A stretch of 64,000 nucleotides of DNA from Streptomyces meridianus (GTDB lineage: Bacteria > Actinomycetota > Actinomycetes > Streptomycetales > Streptomycetaceae), in NCBI RefSeq assembly GCF_023703325.1, contig NZ_JAMQGM010000041.1:39137-103136 (forward strand), in the 5' to 3' direction. The notes beneath the pieces are model-generated. The model saw only the letters and a list, made by a program, of their open reading frames with translations. It was not told the DNA's origin and made no database searches. Below, piece after piece: positions 37,729 through 45,411 of this stretch. Made by a program: the position numbers and the translations under genes. Positions within the stretch are counted from its first letter, which is position 1. Each line of letters starts with the position of its first letter.

Positions 37729-38256
37729 TCAGGCGTCCTGCCGGGAGACGGACAGCGGAGCGGCGGCGAAGGCGTAGGTGAAGCGGCGGCACCAGATCAC
37801 GACGGCGCGGAAGCGGTCGAGGCGTACGCCGGCCGGCACGCCGTAGTTCTGGTTGCCCAGGTTGCCCTTCAGCGCTCCGAGATCGACGTAGTCGTGGCGG
37901 TAGCTGTCGTCGGAGGCTCGCGGCCCCGCCTCGGTCAGCCGGACGCGCAGGTCCGGTCCGTTCTCCACGTTCAGCTGCTCCAGACGCAGGACGCGGGAGC
38001 CGTTCTGCAGCCGCAGGACACGCGTGGTCCCCGAACCGGGGTGGCCGCGGGAGATCACCCGCCCCTGGGACAGCACGGTCGCCGGCGTGCCCGCCGCGGC
38101 GGGCGGCGGCTCGTCCACCCGGTCGTCCAGGACGAGCTTCTGCGGCTCGAAGTACAGCAGGACGAAAACCACCGCGGCCGTCATGAGGACCCCGGTGGCG
38201 ATCACCAGTCGCAGATGCCGTCGCAGAAACGAGAAAGATCCGGCCATGGCGGTCAT
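37729..38256 (-). CDS. Membrane-anchored DM13-domain protein
   Basis: 175 residues. N-terminal signal-anchor (LRLVIATGVLMTAAVVFVLLYF, about 14-35), a Pro/Ala linker, and an extracellular DM13 domain: RVISRGHPGSGTTRVLRLQNGSRVLRLEQLNVENGPDLRVRL ... VVIWCRRFTYAFAAAPL. The lone Cys in VIWCRRF is the invariant DM13 cysteine proposed to take part in redox or metal chemistry. Function unknown. ATG 38256 or ATG 38247 (MAGSFSF) are both possible. Confidence 0.8.
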   Translation of the reverse strand: MTAMAGSFSFLRRHLRLVIATGVLMTAAVVFVLLYFEPQKLVLDDRVDEPPPAAAGTPATVLSQGRVISRGHPGSGTTRVLRLQNGSRVLRLEQLNVENGPDLRVRLTEAGPRASDDSYRHDYVDLGALKGNLGNQNYGVPAGVRLDRFRAVVIWCRRFTYAFAAAPLSVSRQDA

Positions 38257-38340
38257 GATGCCGGATCGGCCCCGCCTGACCTGCCGTCACACAGCGCACG
38301 GAAGACGGCGATCCGTCCTGCCGCTTCCGGGGACGGAAGG

Positions 38341-40815
38341 TCAGCCCACGTCCTCGAGGTCATCCGCCAGCAGGCCGGCGACGTCGAGCGGGTCGGGGGC
38401 ACCCTCCTGACCGGGAATCACCTGCTCGCACCAGATGGTCTTGCCGTCCCGGGTGTGCCGGGTCCCCCAGCGCTCGGTGAGCTGGGCGACCAGCAGCAAT
38501 CCGCGTCCTCCCTCGTCGGACAGCCGTGCCCGCCTCAGGTGCGGGGCGGTGCTGCTGGCGTCGGACACCTCGCAGATCAGCGTCCGGTCCCGGATCAGCC
38601 GCAACTGCATGGGGCCGTGCCCGTAGCGGATGGCGTTGGTGACCAGCTCGCTCACCACGAGCTCGGTGACGAAGGCGTCCTCCAGGCCCCACTCGGCGAG
38701 CCGGTCGCCGGCCCAGGCACGGGCATCGGACACCGCGGCCGGGTCGGACGGCAGGTCCCTGACGGCCACCTGCTCGTCGCCCAGCGCGCGGGTGGCGGCG
38801 ACGAGCAGGGCGACATCGTCGCTCGGATGCTCCGGCAGGACGTCGGCGAGGATGCTGTCGCACAGCTCCTCCAGTGACGGGGCCGGCTTGGCGAGAGCCC
38901 GGCACAGCCGTTCCATCCCCCCTTCCATGTCCCCCTGCCGCTCGAAGAAGCCGTCGGTGAACAGGGCGATCAGAGTGTCCTCGTCGAGTTCCAGCTCCGT
39001 GGCCTCGAACGGCAGCGTCCCCAGCCCCAGCGGTGGCCCCGGGGGCACGTCGACGAACCGCGCCTCGCCGTCCGGTGTGACCAGCACCGGCGGCGGATGC
39101 CCGGCCCGGGCGATCGAGCACCTCCGCGAGACCGGGTCGTAGACCGCGTACACGCAGGTGGCGCCGAGGTCCTCGGCCTCGCTGTCCGCCTGGTACTCCT
39201 CGGACGCCAGCCGCGAGACCAGGTCGTCCAGATGCGTGAGCAGTTCGTCCGGCGGCAGGTCGACGTCGGCCAGGGTCCGCACTGCCGTACGCAACCGCCC
39301 CATGGTGGCCGCCGCGTTGATGCCGTGTCCTGCCACGTCACCGACGACCAGAGCCGTGCGGGCGCCGGACAGCGGTATGACGTCGAACCAGTCGCCGCCC
39401 AGGCCGTACTGCCCTCCGGCGGGCAGGTAGCGGGACGCGGCGTCGACCGCGATCTGGGTGGGAAGCCGCTGGGGGAGCAGGTTGTGCTGGAGCTCGAGGG
39501 CTGCGGTGCGCTCCCGGGTGTAGCGCCGTGCGTTGTCGAGGCAGACGGCGGCCCGGGCGACCAGTTCCTCGGCGAACAGGCGGTCGTCCTTGCTGTAGGG
39601 CTGCTCGCTGCGCCGGAGGAAGACGGTGACTCCCAGCGTGGTGCCCCGGGCCCGCACGGGTACGCACATCACGTACCGGAAGCCGTGCTCGGCGAAGCTG
39701 TCGGCGCGGATGTCGTCGGCGGCGAGCCACGAGCGGGTGGCCTCGTCCCCGACCTCGTGGATGAGCGACTCGCCGGTCGTCATGCAGCGCACGGGCGGGG
39801 AGTGAGCGGGGTAGCAGTCGACGTCGCCGGGCTGGTGAAGCGCCTCGGCACCGTGCAGTACCGACTGGTTGGCGACCCGGCGCAGGGCGACCCCGCCGCG
39901 GAACAGGCCGGGCTCCTTGCCTCCGAGCAGCGTCTCGAGGAGATCGACGTTGATCCAGTCGGCCAGCACCGGGACTGCCATGTCGGCGAGCTCCTGCGCG
40001 GTGCGCATCACGTCCAGGGTGGTGCCGATCCGGGTGCCCGCCTCGTTGAGCATGGCCAGCCGCTCCCGGGCGTGGTGCTGCTCGGTGACGTCGCTGACGG
40101 TCGTGCACAGGCCCAGCACCCTGCCTTGAGCGTCCCGCAGCGGAGAGGCGACGGCCGAGTAGAAGTGGTCGGCCTCCGGGTCGGCCGGCATCCGGCCGCG
40201 TATCTCCTCGCTGGCCGCGAGCTCACCGGTCTCGACGACCTCGCGCATGCGCCGCTCCCAGGCGACGGCGTCGTCGCCGGTGAGGATCTGGGGCAGCCGT
40301 GTCCCGCGGCGCTCCTCCTCGGTCACGCCGCACAGCCGTTCCATCGCCGCGTTCTGCCGGACGAAGCGGAGCTCCCGGTCGTAGACGCTGAGGGCGACCG
40401 ACGAGCGGGTGAAGAGCCAGTCCAGCATTGCGCGGTCGTGCACGGCCCCCGAATGATCGGGCTCCCCGCGACCGCCCGCGACCAGCAGCCAGCGATCCCG
40501 GGCGTCGTCCTCCGCCACCCGGTAGCAGACGGCCTCGATGCGCAGGAAGTGACCGTCCAGGTGCAGCATCGCCAGCTCGCCCAGCCAGACGTGCTCCCCG
40601 GCCGGGAGCTTCCAGAACGGAGGACCCCCGAGGGCGTGAAGGAGGTCGGTCGCGGGGCGGCCCAGGACATCGGCCGTGGCGTGCCCGAGCAGACGCTGGG
40701 CCGCAGGGCTCCACCCCGTGACCACACCCTGGTCGTCAGCCATGATCACGGCTGCGCTCAGGGCGTTCGATTCCGCCTCTCGCCCGCTGAGGGGAAGGGC
40801 ATCGAAGGCGTTCAT
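38341..40815 (-). CDS. Multi-sensor PP2C (SpoIIE-type) phosphatase with anti-sigma kinase domain
   Basis: 824 residues. Order: PAS (~15-115), second PAS (~130-240, LSVYDRELRFVRQNAAMERLCG and HFYSAVASPLRDAQGRVLG), GAF (~260-430), PP2C/RsbU-SpoIIE (~460-690: LQHNLLPQRLP, GGDWFDVIPL, VVGDVAGHGINAAATM, AGHPPPVLV, LFTDGFFERQG, DDVALLV) and a C-terminal HATPase_c of the RsbW type (VVSELVTNAIRYG, EVSDASSTAP, EGGRGLLLV). Soluble. It should dephosphorylate an anti-anti-sigma factor while the ATPase domain may act as anti-sigma kinase; no partner gene is adjacent. ATG 40815 is chosen where homology begins; ATG 40854 is an alternative. Confidence 0.88.
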   Translation of the reverse strand: MNAFDALPLSGREAESNALSAAVIMADDQGVVTGWSPAAQRLLGHATADVLGRPATDLLHALGGPPFWKLPAGEHVWLGELAMLHLDGHFLRIEAVCYRVAEDDARDRWLLVAGGRGEPDHSGAVHDRAMLDWLFTRSSVALSVYDRELRFVRQNAAMERLCGVTEEERRGTRLPQILTGDDAVAWERRMREVVETGELAASEEIRGRMPADPEADHFYSAVASPLRDAQGRVLGLCTTVSDVTEQHHARERLAMLNEAGTRIGTTLDVMRTAQELADMAVPVLADWINVDLLETLLGGKEPGLFRGGVALRRVANQSVLHGAEALHQPGDVDCYPAHSPPVRCMTTGESLIHEVGDEATRSWLAADDIRADSFAEHGFRYVMCVPVRARGTTLGVTVFLRRSEQPYSKDDRLFAEELVARAAVCLDNARRYTRERTAALELQHNLLPQRLPTQIAVDAASRYLPAGGQYGLGGDWFDVIPLSGARTALVVGDVAGHGINAAATMGRLRTAVRTLADVDLPPDELLTHLDDLVSRLASEEYQADSEAEDLGATCVYAVYDPVSRRCSIARAGHPPPVLVTPDGEARFVDVPPGPPLGLGTLPFEATELELDEDTLIALFTDGFFERQGDMEGGMERLCRALAKPAPSLEELCDSILADVLPEHPSDDVALLVAATRALGDEQVAVRDLPSDPAAVSDARAWAGDRLAEWGLEDAFVTELVVSELVTNAIRYGHGPMQLRLIRDRTLICEVSDASSTAPHLRRARLSDEGGRGLLLVAQLTERWGTRHTRDGKTIWCEQVIPGQEGAPDPLDVAGLLADDLEDVG

Positions 40816-40991
40816 ACCGCCCCGTCTCGCTGAGGTGACCGCGTGTCCGGGCATGCTGCACTGATCACGCTTCCTCCCCAGCATGCGCCACCGCCCGGGT
40901 CACGGACAACCGCGCGGCGGCAGCGGGCGGCCTGCCGCCCCCGCGGGGAACGGGTCCGCGGCCGGGGATGACGGGCACGGACACCGTCCGG

Positions 40992-41207
40992 TCATGTGAT
41001 CTCGCAGATCGGATCGCCCTCGTCGACGACCGAGCCCTCGGACACGGCGACGGAGGCGATCGTTCCGGACATCTCGGCGAGCACCGGGATCTCCATCTTC
41101 ATCGACTCCAGCACCACGAGCGTGTCACCTTCCTCGACGGTGGCTCCTTCGGTCACGAGCACCTTCCAGACATTGGCGGCGAGCTCGGCGACGACTTTCT
41201 CAGCCAT
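40992..41207 (-). CDS. Stand-alone biotin carboxyl carrier protein
   Basis: 71 residues, little more than a biotinyl domain: ESMKMEIP places the biotin-accepting Lys at position 37, with typical flanking G-D-T-L-V-V-L and E-G-D-P-I-C-E-I strands. The usual ~80-residue head of AccB is absent. It is the last gene of the minus-strand operon, 13 bp after the biotin carboxylase gene, with SD GGAGA before ATG 41207. It should carry carboxybiotin between the carboxylase and the AHS1/AHS2 transferase encoded upstream. Alternative: a lipoyl domain, but MKM rather than DKA favours biotin. Confidence 0.9.
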   Translation of the reverse strand: MAEKVVAELAANVWKVLVTEGATVEEGDTLVVLESMKMEIPVLAEMSGTIASVAVSEGSVVDEGDPICEIT

Positions 41208-41220
41208 TTCGGTTCTCCTG

Positions 41221-42567
41221 TCAGGGGGCCGACGGACGGCGCATGCGGGCAACGAGCCCGGTGTCGTACCGACCGGATACGAATTCCTCGTGGTCGAGCA
41301 GTTCGGTGAAGAACGCCAGGTTGCTCTTGGGACCCTGCACCTCGAACTCCGCCACCGCACTCCGGGCGCGGGCCAGTGCCTCCTCCCGGGTGGGTGCGTG
41401 AACGACCAGCTTGGCCATCAGGGAGTCGTAGAACGGGGTGACCTTGGTGCCCGCGGCGTATCCGGAGTCGACCCGGACGCCCTCGCCCGTGGGCTCCCGC
41501 CACTGGGTGATCGCGCCGGGGCCGGGCAGGAAGCGCTTCGGGTCCTCGGCGTTGATCCGCAGTTCCAGTGCATGCCCCGTGGCGGTCAGCGTGTCCGGGT
41601 CGAACGTCACGGGTTCGCCGGCCGCGACCCGGAACTGCTCCTCCACCAGGTCGATGCCGAACACCGCCTCGGTGACCGGGTGCTCGACCTGGAGCCGGGT
41701 GTTCATCTCCAGGAAGACGAACTCGTCCCCGCTGACGAGGCATTCGACGGTGCCCGCGTTGCGGTAGCCGACCGCCTCCCCGGCCCGTACGGCTGCCTCC
41801 AGCATGCGCTGCCGGAGCTCCTCGCCGACGCCGGGCGAGGGCGTCTCCTCGGCGACCTTCTGGTTGCGCCGCTGCACCGAGCAGTCCCGTTCGCCGAGGG
41901 CGACGACCCGTCCGTCGGCCAGGCCGAGGATCTGCACCTCGACGTGGCGGGCCTGCGGGAAGAAGCGTTCCAGCAGGATCGACGCGTCGCCGAAGGTCCG
42001 CTCGGCGAAGCCTTGGATGGCGTCGAACTGCTTGCGCAGCTCCTCCTCGCCGTGCACGGCGGTCATGCCCATGCCGCCGCCGCCCGCCGATGCCTTGATC
42101 ATCACCGGGTAGCCGATGGCCGCCGCGGCTTTGACGGCCGCCTCCACGTCGGTGACCGGGTCCCCGGTCCCCTTGCCCACCGGCACCCCGGCACGCTCCA
42201 TGACGTTCCGGGCGTTGATCTTGTCTCCCATGAGGTCGATGACCTCCGGGTCCGGGCCGATCCAGATCAGGCCGGCATCCTGGACGGCACGGGCGAACTC
42301 GGCGTTCTCGGAGAGGAAGCCGTAGCCGGGGTGCACGGCCTGCGCCCCCGACTCCCGTGCGGCGGCGATGACCTTGTCGATGTTGCGGTACGACTCCGCG
42401 TGTGCGGAACCGCCCAGGTGGACGGCGGTGTCGGCCTCGGTGACGAAGGGCATGGACGCGTCGGCGTCGGAGTACACGGCGACCCCGCGGATGCCGAGGC
42501 GCCGGGCGGTGCGCAGGATCCTGCGCGCGATCTCGCCACGGTTGGCGACGAGCACTGTGTCGAACAC
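41221..42567 (-). CDS. accC: Biotin carboxylase subunit
   Basis: 448 residues; ATP- and bicarbonate-dependent carboxylation of biotin. Starts MFDTVLVANRGEIARRILRTARRLG; PGYGFLSENAEFARA, the glycine-rich ATP lid KASAGGGGMGM, ERDCSVQRRNQK, FLEMNTRLQVEHPVTEAVFGIDLVEEQ, all diagnostic of BC. Length matches E. coli AccC, so no carrier domain is fused. GTG 42567 after AAGGAAAT. Its placement with AHS1/AHS2 and YcsF rather than acetyl-CoA carboxylase genes argues against a role in fatty acid synthesis. Confidence 0.94.
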   Translation of the reverse strand: MFDTVLVANRGEIARRILRTARRLGIRGVAVYSDADASMPFVTEADTAVHLGGSAHAESYRNIDKVIAAARESGAQAVHPGYGFLSENAEFARAVQDAGLIWIGPDPEVIDLMGDKINARNVMERAGVPVGKGTGDPVTDVEAAVKAAAAIGYPVMIKASAGGGGMGMTAVHGEEELRKQFDAIQGFAERTFGDASILLERFFPQARHVEVQILGLADGRVVALGERDCSVQRRNQKVAEETPSPGVGEELRQRMLEAAVRAGEAVGYRNAGTVECLVSGDEFVFLEMNTRLQVEHPVTEAVFGIDLVEEQFRVAAGEPVTFDPDTLTATGHALELRINAEDPKRFLPGPGAITQWREPTGEGVRVDSGYAAGTKVTPFYDSLMAKLVVHAPTREEALARARSAVAEFEVQGPKSNLAFFTELLDHEEFVSGRYDTGLVARMRRPSAP

Positions 42568-42598
42568 GGTGGATTTCCTTAACGTGTCAGCGGGCGAT

Positions 42599-43375
42599 TC
42601 AGACAGCCGGTATCAGGGAGCCGAGCGGGACGATGTCGACCCCCGCCGCGTCGAGCGCCGCGCGGACGGTGCGGACGATGTCGACGCTGTTCGGGGCATC
42701 GCCGTGGATGCACAGCGACCGGGCGTCGACGTCGATGTCGACGCCGCCGACCGAGGCGACCTTGCCCTCGACGGCCATCCTGACGGCACGTTCGGCCACG
42801 GTGTCCGGGTTCCAGGCGGCCTTGGACTTCTCGATCACGAGCTTGCCGTGGTCGTCGTAACCCAGGTCGGGGAAAGCTTCCGGAACCAGGGTGACGCCGG
42901 CCCGCACCACCGCGTCCTCGCACTGACGGTTCAGCAGCATCAGGGGGAGCGACGGGTCGACGGCCGCGGTGGCCGCGGCAATGGCGTGTGCCATCTCCGG
43001 GTCCTCGGAGGCCATCACGTACAGCGCGCCGTGCGGCTTGACGTGCGCCAGACGCCCGCCGGCCGCGCGGACGAAGCCCTGGAGCGCGCCGATCTGGTAC
43101 AGGCAGTAGTCCTGCAGATCCCGGGGCGGGATGACCATGCGCCGACGGCCGAAGCCCATGAGGTCGGGGAAGGCGATGTGAGCACCGATGCCCAGCCCGT
43201 GCTCCACCGCGCCCTCGACGGTCCGGCGGATGGTGACGGGGTCGCCGGCGTGGTAGCCGGTGGCGATGTTGACCGACGACAGGTACGGCATCATCGCCGC
43301 GTCGTCGCCCAGCGACCAGCGGCCGAAGCTCTCGCCCATGTCGCAGTTGACGTCGATGCGTGGGGTGGTGCTCAC
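42599..43375 (-). CDS. pxpA: LamB/YcsF (PxpA-like) family protein
   Basis: 258 residues, TIM-barrel-like family whose best-known member is PxpA, subunit A of bacterial 5-oxoprolinase. Motifs: IDVNCDMGESFGRW, SSVNIATGYHAGDP, GIGAHIAFPDLMGFGRR, HVKPHGALY, CIHGDAP. GYHAGDP and GAHIAFPD keep the conserved His/Asp residues, though family members more often read C-G-x-H-A-G-D and AHPG-x-P-D. GTG 43375 overlaps the preceding gene by GTGA. Here it most likely acts on the N-carboxylated or ring-opened product of the carboxylase complex; the substrate need not be 5-oxoproline. Confidence 0.9.
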   Translation of the reverse strand: MSTTPRIDVNCDMGESFGRWSLGDDAAMMPYLSSVNIATGYHAGDPVTIRRTVEGAVEHGLGIGAHIAFPDLMGFGRRRMVIPPRDLQDYCLYQIGALQGFVRAAGGRLAHVKPHGALYVMASEDPEMAHAIAAATAAVDPSLPLMLLNRQCEDAVVRAGVTLVPEAFPDLGYDDHGKLVIEKSKAAWNPDTVAERAVRMAVEGKVASVGGVDIDVDARSLCIHGDAPNSVDIVRTVRAALDAAGVDIVPLGSLIPAV

Positions 43376-44418
43376 AGTTCCTCCAGGTGGGCCGGGTCGA
43401 GGAGATACCCGACGTGCTCGGTCAGCGCCATGGCCTCGTCGAAGTCCACTTCGCGGAAACGGATGGTGTCGCGGCCCGGTCGCAGCTGGCCGATCTTCCA
43501 CAGGGCCGGGTGGACGACGGTGGCGATGATGGTGAACCCGCCGGAGGTGGGTCCGTCCGGCCCGAGGATCACCGGGACGTCGCCGTTGGTGTTGATGCCG
43601 CCGAGCGGATAGCTGCCGTCCAGCACGTTCGACGGGTGGCCGCCGGCGACTCCGCCGCTCTCCCGCGCCCAGGTGAAGCGGTGGGAGTTGAGGCGGGTGC
43701 CGACCCGGTTCGAGTTCAGGTCGACCTTCCAGCTCAATGAGCAGAAGTCGCTCCAGTCCTGCGAGGTGAGGAAGTCGGGGTCGGCGTGCGGCCCGCGCAT
43801 GACCTCGATCTCCCACTCGTTGGTGTAGGCGGGGCGCAGCGACTGCGGCAGCCGCAGCCGACGGGTCCGGCCGACGCCCTCGGGAAGGACGAACAGCCGG
43901 TCACCGCGGGCCAGTGCGCGCCCGTCGAGGCCGCCCATGCCGCCCATCGTGTAGGTCGACCGGGAACCGAGGACCTCGGGTACGTCGATGCCGCCGGAGA
44001 CGGCCAGGTACAGCCGGAAGCCGGGGCCCTTGGCGATGCCGGAGGCGATGACGTCACCGGGGGAGACCCGGACGGACTCCCACAGCGGCATGGGTTCGCC
44101 GTTGAGGGTCGGTTTGGCCCCCTCCGCACCCGTGGCGGCAACGGTCCCCTCGAACCCGAACCGGGCCTTGAACCGGCCCATGGGGATCTCCAGCCCGGCC
44201 GCCCCCTGCTCGTTGCCGACCAGCAGGTTGGCCACCCGGAAGGCAAGGTGGTCGACCGGTCCTGCCGGGAAGAAGCCCTTCGCCTGGAGTCCGCGCCGGC
44301 CCGGGTAGTCCTGCACGGTGGTCTGTACGCCCGGCTCGATGACCTCGAGGGCCACCGGCCGCTCGGTCGTCCCGGAGGAGTCGGCGGGATTCGTCGGCTG
44401 GGACGGCGTTGCCATCAC
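43372..44418 (-). CDS. pxpC: Carboxyltransferase subunit, AHS2 type (PxpC/KipA/urea-carboxylase CT-N half)
   Basis: 348 residues. VIEPGVQTTVQDYPGRRGLQAKGFFPAGPVDHLAF opens the AHS2 domain, followed by GLEIPMGRFKARF. The second half has SNRVGTRLNSH, WARESGG, GGHPSNVLDGSYPLGGINTNGDVPVILGPDGP and KIGQLRPGDT-like QLRPGRDTIRF. These blocks are closer to the carboxyltransferase domain of urea carboxylase than to KipA, as far as I can judge from memory. Start GTG 44418 (or ATG 44415), overlapping the AHS1 gene. Together AHS1 and AHS2 would make the carboxyltransferase site. Confidence 0.88.
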   Translation of the reverse strand: MMATPSQPTNPADSSGTTERPVALEVIEPGVQTTVQDYPGRRGLQAKGFFPAGPVDHLAFRVANLLVGNEQGAAGLEIPMGRFKARFGFEGTVAATGAEGAKPTLNGEPMPLWESVRVSPGDVIASGIAKGPGFRLYLAVSGGIDVPEVLGSRSTYTMGGMGGLDGRALARGDRLFVLPEGVGRTRRLRLPQSLRPAYTNEWEIEVMRGPHADPDFLTSQDWSDFCSLSWKVDLNSNRVGTRLNSHRFTWARESGGVAGGHPSNVLDGSYPLGGINTNGDVPVILGPDGPTSGGFTIIATVVHPALWKIGQLRPGRDTIRFREVDFDEAMALTEHVGYLLDPAHLEEL

Positions 44419-45383
44419 GGCACCTCCACGTTTCTGACGGCGGCGGCGCGCTGCGCGCGCAGTTCTTCGGCCTCGGCGGCATGCCGCTCGGCCTCGGCGA
44501 GGTGGTCGGCGACCACGAAGGGCGAGTCCTCGATCGCGTACTCGTAGTCGTCCTCGAAGACCCGGCGGCGAAACTCCAGGAGTTCCTCTTCACTGACCCG
44601 GGTGAAGCGGACGCGGTCACCCGGCCGCAGCAGCAGCGGGTTGTCGTGGAAGGCACGGTGCCGGCCGAGGATGTCGAAGATCGGCACCGTGCGCCCGAAC
44701 AGCTGGTAGCCGCCCGGCGATTCCACCGGGTAGACGGCCACGCACGGACCGCCGATGCCCACCGCGCCCTCCGCCGTCCAGGTACGCGTCGGGTTGTACT
44801 TGGGAACGGTGATCTCGCGTCGCGAATCCAGCGGGAACATGAACGGCAGGCCGGGGAAGAAACCGGTGAAGGCGTTCCACCATTCGGTGGCCATGATGTT
44901 CTCGTACAGCGCCTCGCGGTCGGCCAGTCCGGTGTGATCCACGACGTAGTCGATGTTGTTGCCACCCACGCAGTTGGGCGCGTCCTGCCGGATGGTCGTC
45001 ATGTAGCGCTCGACGGCGTCGAAACTCGTCGAGTCCTCGAAGGCGATCGGCAGCGTGATCCGCCGGCTCGGGATGACCAGCGACGACGTGTCGCCTTCCG
45101 CGTCGTGCACCGCCTCCAGCGCGTCGATCAGATCGGAGCGCCTGGTCACGGTGGGGTCGAAGCTGACGAGGATGGAACGCAGCCCGGGTGCCGCCTCGAC
45201 GAAGCCCGGGGGAGGGGACTCGGTCAGCCGGGCCAGCGCGGCGATGACGAAGAAGTTCAGCCGCAGGTCGAGCTTGGGCTCGCCGTACTCGACCAGGATG
45301 TGACGGTCCCCGGCGGGGCGGTAGGTGATGGCGGGACGGTCCGCGACCGCGGGTGTCGTCGAGATGATCGCGGGAGCAGTCAT
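44415..45383 (-). CDS. pxpB: Carboxyltransferase subunit, AHS1 type (PxpB/KipI/urea-carboxylase CT-C half)
   Basis: 322 residues, about 80 more than KipI/PxpB. ITYRPAGDRHILVEYG begins the AHS1 domain; GLPFMFPLDSRREITVPKYNPTRTW, GAVGIGGPCVAVYP and SPGGYQLFGRTVPIFD form the core; RPGDRVRFTRVSEEELLEFRRRV continues into a tail. The R-F-x-x-V-S-E-E-E-L-L stretch is characteristic of urea carboxylase/urea amidolyase and missing from short PxpB proteins. ATG 45383 after GGAGACACCC. It follows the permease gene by 28 bp. I infer it is a split urea-carboxylase-like CT rather than plain 5-oxoprolinase B. Confidence 0.88.
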   Translation of the reverse strand: MTAPAIISTTPAVADRPAITYRPAGDRHILVEYGEPKLDLRLNFFVIAALARLTESPPPGFVEAAPGLRSILVSFDPTVTRRSDLIDALEAVHDAEGDTSSLVIPSRRITLPIAFEDSTSFDAVERYMTTIRQDAPNCVGGNNIDYVVDHTGLADREALYENIMATEWWNAFTGFFPGLPFMFPLDSRREITVPKYNPTRTWTAEGAVGIGGPCVAVYPVESPGGYQLFGRTVPIFDILGRHRAFHDNPLLLRPGDRVRFTRVSEEELLEFRRRVFEDDYEYAIEDSPFVVADHLAEAERHAAEAEELRAQRAAAVRNVEVP

Positions 45384-45411
45384 GGGTGTCTCCTGACGTG
45401 GTCTCGGCTGC

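Noticed and set aside
40992..42567. Acetyl-CoA or propionyl-CoA carboxylase subunits
   Set aside because: No acyl-CoA carboxyltransferase (AccD/PccB-type) gene is adjacent, and the operon partners are AHS1/AHS2/YcsF.
43372..45383. Plain 5-oxoprolinase PxpBC assignment
   Set aside because: Kept only as family names; the chain lengths, urea-carboxylase-like blocks and the linked biotin carboxylase and carrier argue for a carboxylase.
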